DNA of 64,000 nucleotides from JAPPHA01 sp963662815 (GTDB lineage: Bacteria; Pseudomonadota; Alphaproteobacteria; Rhodobacterales; Rhodobacteraceae), in assembly GCA_963662815.2 (NCBI GenBank), contig CAXXWA010000029.1, positions 248,001 to 312,000 on the forward strand, written 5' to 3'. Shown here one piece after another: positions 58,900 to 64,000 of this stretch. Position 1 is the stretch's first letter; each line of letters starts with the position of its first letter. The notes below the pieces were generated by a model that worked only from the letters and a program-made list of their open reading frames with translations, was not told the DNA's origin and did no database searches. The translations under genes and the position numbers were made by a program.

Positions 58900-61320
58900 T
58901 CAGCCCCGGAGCTCGCCACCGGTCGCGGCAGCGACCCTGTCTACGATCCGCGACGACATCTCCTCGATGTCCCCGTCGGTCAGGGTCCTTTCCTGCGGCT
59001 GCAGGCGCACGTTGATGGCAATCGACTTGCGGCCGGGACCGAACTGCGCTTCGGCCGCGGCGCCCGCGAATTCGTCGAACACGGCGACATCCGCGATCAG
59101 TTTCCTGTCCACGCCCCGCGCCGCCCTGACGACCGCCGCCGCCTCGACTCCGGAGTCGACCACGAAAGCGAAGTCCCTCTCGACCGCCTGCAGCTCGTGC
59201 AGGTGAAATGCCGGCCGCGTCGCGGACTTCGCCCTCGATTGCGGAACTCGGTCAAGGTGGACCACGAACGCAACAGCGGATCCCGAGACACCTGCGGCTG
59301 CGAGCACGCGCGGGTGCAGTTCACCGAAAGACGCCAGCGTGTTCCGCGGACCGAGGTTGAGGGCGCCGGCGCGTCCCGGGTGCCACCAGGGCTCCTTGGC
59401 GCGCACCGTCGTCAGCCGGTCGGGTGCACCGACAGCCGCGAGAACGGAAACCGCATCCGCGCTCGCATCTCCCATATCGACCGGACGGCGTGCGCCGTAG
59501 GGATCGCGCGGACCGGTGTTGCCGACGAGCAGGCCGGTCACCCGGATCTCCTGGTCCTCGGGCTCTCCTCCGTGAAAGACCGGTCCAACCTCGAAAAGCG
59601 CGAGATCGGAGTGCCCGCGCGCCTGATTGCGGGCCGCAGCCTGCAACAGGCCGGGCATCAGGTCCGGACGCATGTGGCTCATGTCGCTTGCGATCGGATT
59701 CGCGAGCATGGTGGCGTCTCCGCCGCCCCCGAACATGACCGCCGACGCCTTGTCGATGAACGAGTACGTGACGCACTCGTTGTAACCGAGGGCCGCCGCC
59801 GCGCGCCGCGATATCGCTTCGCGTCGCTGCATCGGCAACAGGACGGGCTTCTGCACGCCCGGCTCCTTCCGCGGAAGCGGCACGCCTTCGAGGCCTCCGA
59901 GCGATCTGACGCGGGCTATCTCCTCCACGAGATCCGGTTCCCCGAGAACGTCGGGGCGCCATGACGGCACATGCACCCGATCTCCTTCCACGCGGAATCC
60001 CAGCGCTTCGAGAATGGCCGCCTGATCGTCCGGAGCGACATCCATGCCGGCGAGCGAGCGCACCCGGTCAGGGTCCAGCCGGTAACTGCGGGCCGTGTCC
60101 GGGACCTTTCCGGCAGCCACGATCTCCGACGGTTCGCCGCCGCAGATCTCGAGAATCATTCGGGTCGCGAGTTCAAGGCCGGGTACGGCGAATTCCGGAT
60201 CGACCCCCCGCTCGAAGCGGTACCGGGCGTCCGAGACGATCTTGAGCCTGCGCCCGGTCGCGGCGATCATTGCCGGATCCCAGAGCGCGCTTTCGATGAA
60301 GATGTTGGTGCTGTCGTGCGTGCAGCCCGTATGCCGACCGCCCATGACGCCGCCTATGCTTTCGGGACCGTTCGCATCGCTGATCACCATCATGCCCGCC
60401 TCGAACTCGTAGTCCCTGTCGTCGAGCGCGGTGATCCGTTCTCCGCCCCTGGCGAAGTGAACGCGCAAGTCGCCGGACACGATGTCGGCATCGAAGGCAT
60501 GCAGCGGCCGGTTCCGGTCGTGGGTCAGGTAGTTGGTGATGTCGACCACTGCCGAGATCGGACGCAGTCCGATCGCCTGAAGCCGGTCCTTGAGCCAGTC
60601 CGGGGACTCGGTGTTCCGGACGCCGCGGATAACCCGGCCCATGAATGCCGGGCAGCCCCTGGCCTGAACATCCGCGTCGATGGACACGCCGATGGGCGAG
60701 GGAAAGCAGCCGGCGACCGGTTCTATGGCGGCCGGTTTCAGAGTCCCGATGCCGCGTGCGGCGAGGTCGCGGGCCACGCCCCGGATTCCGAGGGCGTCGG
60801 GCCGGTTCGGCGTCACCGCGAAATCCACCACTGGATCGTTCCGGCCCGCGTAGTCGATGAACCTCTCGCCGAGCGGCGCATCCGCGGGCAGGTCGATGAT
60901 GCCGTCGTGATCGTCATTTACCAGCAGCTCGCGGCCTGAACACAGCATTCCGTTCGACTCGGCGCCGCGGATCACCCCTGCCTTGAGATCCAGCCCGGTT
61001 CCGGGAATGTGCGTGCCCGCGCTTGCGAACACGCCCACGAGTCCCTCCCGCGCGTTCGGCGCGCCGCAGACGACCTGGACGATCTCGGTTGCGCCGCCGG
61101 GACCGTCCGGCCAGGTTTCCACCTGGCAAAGGGTCAGGCGGTCGGCGTTCGGGTGAGGCTCCGCCTTCGCGACGCGGCATATCCTGAAGTCGCCGAGCCT
61201 CTCGGCTGGATCGGAAACATCCTCGACCTCCAGGCCGAGATCGGTGAGCGCCTCGCAGATTTCTTCGAGCGACGCCCGGGTTTCTAGGTGGTCGTGAAGC
61301 CAGGAAAGCGTGAATTTCAT
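58900..61320 (-). CDS. pheT: Phenylalanyl-tRNA synthetase beta subunit
   Basis: Large subunit of the alpha2-beta2 enzyme that charges tRNA-Phe. The 806-residue protein has an N-terminal core (FTLSWLHDHLE), a tRNA-binding EMAP-like domain (VAKAEPHPNADRLTLCQVE, near 50), the B3/B4 editing domain and the B5 domain (VRSLGGLEGVPLPRK region). At the end is the C-terminal ferredoxin-like anticodon-binding domain (residues about 715-806). Length is the standard one. It lies 21 bases after pheS. Confidence 0.97.
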   Translation of the reverse strand: MKFTLSWLHDHLETRASLEEICEALTDLGLEVEDVSDPAERLGDFRICRVAKAEPHPNADRLTLCQVETWPDGPGGATEIVQVVCGAPNAREGLVGVFASAGTHIPGTGLDLKAGVIRGAESNGMLCSGRELLVNDDHDGIIDLPADAPLGERFIDYAGRNDPVVDFAVTPNRPDALGIRGVARDLAARGIGTLKPAAIEPVAGCFPSPIGVSIDADVQARGCPAFMGRVIRGVRNTESPDWLKDRLQAIGLRPISAVVDITNYLTHDRNRPLHAFDADIVSGDLRVHFARGGERITALDDRDYEFEAGMMVISDANGPESIGGVMGGRHTGCTHDSTNIFIESALWDPAMIAATGRRLKIVSDARYRFERGVDPEFAVPGLELATRMILEICGGEPSEIVAAGKVPDTARSYRLDPDRVRSLAGMDVAPDDQAAILEALGFRVEGDRVHVPSWRPDVLGEPDLVEEIARVRSLGGLEGVPLPRKEPGVQKPVLLPMQRREAISRRAAAALGYNECVTYSFIDKASAVMFGGGGDATMLANPIASDMSHMRPDLMPGLLQAAARNQARGHSDLALFEVGPVFHGGEPEDQEIRVTGLLVGNTGPRDPYGARRPVDMGDASADAVSVLAAVGAPDRLTTVRAKEPWWHPGRAGALNLGPRNTLASFGELHPRVLAAAGVSGSAVAFVVHLDRVPQSRAKSATRPAFHLHELQAVERDFAFVVDSGVEAAAVVRAARGVDRKLIADVAVFDEFAGAAAEAQFGPGRKSIAINVRLQPQERTLTDGDIEEMSSRIVDRVAAATGGELRG

Positions 61321-61341
61321 CTTGGCGCCCGCGTCATCTGG

Positions 61342-62424
61342 TCAACGGCTGAGGCCGGCGTGCAGGGCCGGCACGTCGAGCGGCGAAAATCCGTAGTGTC
61401 GCAGCCATTGCAGGTTGCTGTCGAAGAACGGCCGAAGGTCCGGGATTCCGTACTTCAGCATGGCGATGCGGTCGATGCCCATGCCGAACGCGAACCCCTG
61501 CCATGCGGAGGAATCCACGTCGGACGCATCGAGCACCCTGGGATGCACCATCCCGCAACCGAGAATCTCCAGCCAGTCGTCGCCGCTCCCGATCTTCAAC
61601 TGGCCGCCCGACCAGCTGCAGCGGATGTCGACTTCCGCAGAGGGTTCCGTAAACGGGAAGTGCGACGAACGGAACCGAAGTTCGACGCCGTCGACCTCGA
61701 AGAAGGTGCGGCAGAACTCCTCGAGCGTCCACTTGAGATGGGCCATCGATATGTCACGGTCGATGCACAGCCCCTCGTACTGGTGGAACATCGGCGTGTG
61801 CGTCTGGTCGTAGTCGGCCCTGTACACGCGGCCCGGCGAAATTATCCGGCAGGGTACGCCGTGTTCGCGCATGTACCTGATCTGGACCGGCGACGTGTGC
61901 GTGCGCAGCACGTGCGGCGGACGGTCATCGCCTGCGTCCCGGTGCATGTAGAAGGTATCGTGTTCCTGCCGCGCGGGATGTTCCTGGGGAATGTTCAGGG
62001 CGTCGAAGTTGTGCCAGTCGGTCTCGATCTGCGGACCCTCCGCCACCGCGTAACCGAGATCGGAAAAGATCGTGACTATCTCTTCGGTAACCTGCGAGAC
62101 AGGGTGCAGCGTACCTTCCCGACGCGGCCGCGGCGGCATCGTGACATCAAGCCACTCGTCCTTCAGCCGCGCATCCAGCGCCTGTTCCGCGAACTCTTCC
62201 CGGCGGGCCGCCAGCCTCGCGTTGATCTCGTCCCTCAGCGCGTTGAGCCTTGGGCCCGCGCGCTTTCTTTCCTCGGGAGACATCTTCCCGAGTTCGCGCA
62301 TCCTGAGCGTCAACTCGCCCTTGCGTCCAACGACCTGAACCCGCACCTGCTCCAGTTCCTCGGCGTCGCCTGCGCCGGAAATCGCTCCGAGGAGTCGCGT
62401 TCTAAGTTCGTTCAGTTCGTCCAT
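61342..62424 (-). CDS. pheS: Phenylalanyl-tRNA synthetase alpha subunit
   Basis: Catalytic class II subunit of PheRS. The 360-residue protein has an N-terminal coiled coil (about 1-90), motif 2 in VLRTHTSPVQIRYM and CRIISPGRVYRADYDQTHTP, the FHQYEGLCIDRDI segment and motif 3 in QGFAFGMGIDRIAMLKYGI. The ATG at 62424 matches the family start. It follows rplT after 115 bases. Confidence 0.97.
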   Translation of the reverse strand: MDELNELRTRLLGAISGAGDAEELEQVRVQVVGRKGELTLRMRELGKMSPEERKRAGPRLNALRDEINARLAARREEFAEQALDARLKDEWLDVTMPPRPRREGTLHPVSQVTEEIVTIFSDLGYAVAEGPQIETDWHNFDALNIPQEHPARQEHDTFYMHRDAGDDRPPHVLRTHTSPVQIRYMREHGVPCRIISPGRVYRADYDQTHTPMFHQYEGLCIDRDISMAHLKWTLEEFCRTFFEVDGVELRFRSSHFPFTEPSAEVDIRCSWSGGQLKIGSGDDWLEILGCGMVHPRVLDASDVDSSAWQGFAFGMGIDRIAMLKYGIPDLRPFFDSNLQWLRHYGFSPLDVPALHAGLSR

Positions 62425-62539
62425 GTTCCAGTTTCCAGCCGGGCAGCCGCCGGCATGGAGCGCCTGCGCAATCCTGTTGCTCCCCAATGCAAGGGACTGT
62501 CATCGATTGATTCCGCCGGCACCCCGGCAAGCGCGGGCG

Positions 62540-62902
62540 TCAGGCGAGCGCTTCCCGCGCACGGACCACGATTGCCCGGAAGGCATCCGGTTCGTGCACG
62601 GCAAGGTCTGCGAGCAACTTGCGGTCGACTTCGATTCCGGCCCTCGCGAGCCCGTTGATGAAGCGGCTGTAGGTCAGCGACTCGTCGTGGCTGCGCACGG
62701 CCGCGTTGATCCGCTGGATCCAGAGTGCGCGAAAGTTCCGCTTCCGGTTCTTGCGGTCCCGCGTCGCGTACTGATTGGCCCGGTCCACCGCCTGCTTGGC
62801 GGCACGGAACGTGTTGCTTCTGCGACCGTAGTATCCCCTGGCGGCCTTGACGGTCTTCTTGTGTCGCGCATGCGTGACGGTGCGGTTCCTGGTTCTCGGC
62901 AT
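62540..62902 (-). CDS. rplT: 50S ribosomal protein L20
   Basis: A 120-residue basic protein of the large subunit that is also a translational repressor of its own operon in some bacteria. It contains the family pattern ARGYYGRRSNTFRAAKQAVD and WIQRINAAVRSHDESLTYS. It lies 17 bases after rpmI. Confidence 0.98.
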   Translation of the reverse strand: MPRTRNRTVTHARHKKTVKAARGYYGRRSNTFRAAKQAVDRANQYATRDRKNRKRNFRALWIQRINAAVRSHDESLTYSRFINGLARAGIEVDRKLLADLAVHEPDAFRAIVVRAREALA

Positions 62903-62919
62903 TGCCCCGGCCTCCCGCC

Positions 62920-63120
62920 CTACCGCGCGTAAGGCATGTAGGACCTGGCGATGCGCGAGCTCGCCCGGCCGAGAATCGTGGTGCCGCGGGCGGTCCGAAT
63001 GAACTTCCGCGTGCGCTTGATCATGCCGTGCCGCTTGCCGGCCTGACCTGACCTGATGCGGCCCGTCGCCGTCATCTTGAAACGCTTCTTGGCGCTCGAC
63101 TTGGTCTTCATCTTGGGCAT
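62920..63120 (-). CDS. rpmI: 50S ribosomal protein L35
   Basis: A 66-residue basic ribosomal protein starting MPKMKTKSSAKKRFKMTATG and ending in RSYMPYAR. The ATG at 63120 follows AAGGAG. The infC gene that often precedes it is absent upstream in the window. Confidence 0.97.
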   Translation of the reverse strand: MPKMKTKSSAKKRFKMTATGRIRSGQAGKRHGMIKRTRKFIRTARGTTILGRASSRIARSYMPYAR

Positions 63121-63197
63121 TTCCGACTCCTTGACGCTCGGTTGGATGGTGACGCGACTCGGCAGCCCTCGTGGCCGGCCCCGTACCCGAAGGGCGC

Positions 63198-63226
63198 CGT
63201 ATATGAGCAAATCACGTGCGTGGCAA
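63198..63226 (-). promoter_or_regulatory. Promoter of the rpmI-rplT-pheST operon
   Basis: On the minus strand TTGCCA (63226-63221), a 17-base spacer and TATACG (63203-63198) form a good sigma-70-type promoter. The predicted start is about 70 bases before the rpmI ATG. I see no leader-peptide attenuator in that short leader. Confidence 0.55.
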
Positions 63227-64000
63227 GCCCGCTCGCGGAGACGAATCAGGTTCGCATTCGACGCGTCCGGCCTTCGCATCGCGCCCGGTCGTGGCCCTCC
63301 TCGTACCTTACCGCGCTGACAACCGGCCGCCAACGATCGTCGAAATGCGCGGCAAGCGCGATCATGACCCTCAAAGGAGACGATCTATGCAGAGAGCGAG
63401 CCTCCAGCGGCGCGCGCGCACGACGTCAGCACTAGATGTCTCCTGAATTCTCTCTGGATGCTGCGACGCGACAACGGTCATGTCGGCAGAGGCAGGGCTC
63501 GTAGGAGAAACGGACCCGGAACGGCAAATCAGGAAATCCGGCGAGACAGGGACAACCCTCCACAAGTCCCGCCCCGCGATCATGCGGCGGGCGGCAACAG
63601 CCAACTCCCCGGGATCGGTCGACGAGGGCGCGTTCGGCAACATTGGCCTGGAACTGGATCCCGAAGGGAGTCGGTCTCCGCAAGGGAAACGCCGACCGTG
63701 GCGATCCCCGAAGTTGTCGGCCCGCCGCCGCATTGATGGGCCGGAAGAATCGGGATGTGGCGGCGCCAGGCGGCGCCGTCGGAACAATGGACCACAAGAC
63801 GCGCGCCAGCATTCACTTGGCCGAGTTCGCGCAACGCGCTCGCTACGGAAATGGCCGTTGTTGCACTTCGGAGCGGCACTGGGGCAAGAATTGTCGCTGG
63901 GCTGACGTCGTGTTTCGGTCCACACGGCAGATCGGGATTGGCACCGACAGGCGGCGCCTGCTGGCTCTCGGGATCGGGTGATTTCCGGGTGCGTTCCGGC
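63227..64000. other. Gene-free right end of the window
   Basis: About 770 bases upstream of rpmI. Frames up to 180 codons are open on both strands, but none contains a motif I recognise and no infC-like sequence is present. A copy of the IS-end repeat occurs at 63830-63884. The region may be a decayed mobile element or an intergenic relic. Confidence 0.45.
63830..63884 (+). repeat. IS-end-like repeat, copy 4
   Basis: Contains CGCGCTCGCTACGGAAATGG followed by CCGTTGTTGCACTTCGGAG and ends in CACTGGGG. It matches the right end of the IS30-family element closely over the first 40 bases and in the same orientation. No transposase motif is visible beside it. Confidence 0.65.

Noticed and set aside
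63371..63925. A 184-codon minus-strand frame near the right end as a possible gene
   Set aside because: No recognisable motif, no ribosome site, and it overlaps the IS-end repeat.

Overview
The window is GC-rich (judged by eye), gene-dense chromosomal DNA of an alphaproteobacterium. The evidence is the set of classic alphaproteobacterial neighbourhoods: glnD-murJ-trpS, rpmH-rnpA-yidD-yidC-MOSC-engB, DUF4175/TIGR02302-lysA-lptM-argH beside a divergent tlpA, trmN6-DUF2007 divergent from a polyprenyl diphosphate synthase, and rpmI-rplT-pheS-pheT. A phaA-phaB pair adds polyhydroxyalkanoate metabolism. A Rhodospirillales-like lineage is plausible, but no rRNA or other decisive marker is present. 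I found no tRNA, rRNA or CRISPR array.

Layout. 1-5 kb: a galactoside cluster (GH2 glycosidase cut by the left edge, GH4 alpha-galactosidase, divergent 2-dehydro-3-deoxygalactonokinase). 5-15.7 kb: rsmI, an LpoA-like lipoprotein, glnD, murJ and trpS. A minus-strand pair, a glutamine-synthetase-family ligase and a MetX-like alpha/beta hydrolase, separates murJ from trpS. 15.7-19.3 kb: an orphan histidine kinase, a MerA/Lpd-like flavoprotein and a TVP38 membrane protein. 20-24.4 kb: the ribosome and membrane-insertion cluster. 24.7-33.2 kb: DUF4175, lysA, lptM, argH, tlpA, phaAB and a YdcH-type protein.

33.2-47 kb is the accessory region. It holds a large solitary 2-oxoglutarate/Fe(II) oxygenase of a type I associate with fungi, a decayed IS30-family element with terminal repeats, and a sugar or sugar-acid catabolic locus. 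That locus contains a single-permease CUT2/FrcBCA-like ABC importer, a GntR/FCD regulator, an ABM-fold protein, an HpaI-type aldolase, a D-2-hydroxyacid dehydrogenase and a divergent Gfo/Idh oxidoreductase. It is partly degraded: remnants of a dhaK-type kinase, a MalK-type ATPase and an SDR are recognisable. Short sequences matching the right end of the IS recur at 24.6, 38.3 and 63.8 kb, and the 38.3-kb copy interrupts the dhaK-like gene.

47-64 kb returns to core genes: trmN6, DUF2007, ispB, ispE, a TPR protein, ETF-ubiquinone oxidoreductase, greA, a molybdenum-cofactor operon (fdhD-mobA-mobB-moeA), a GST, ytoQ, and pheT-pheS-rplT-rpmI read from a recognisable promoter near 63.2 kb. The last ~0.8 kb holds no gene I can support.
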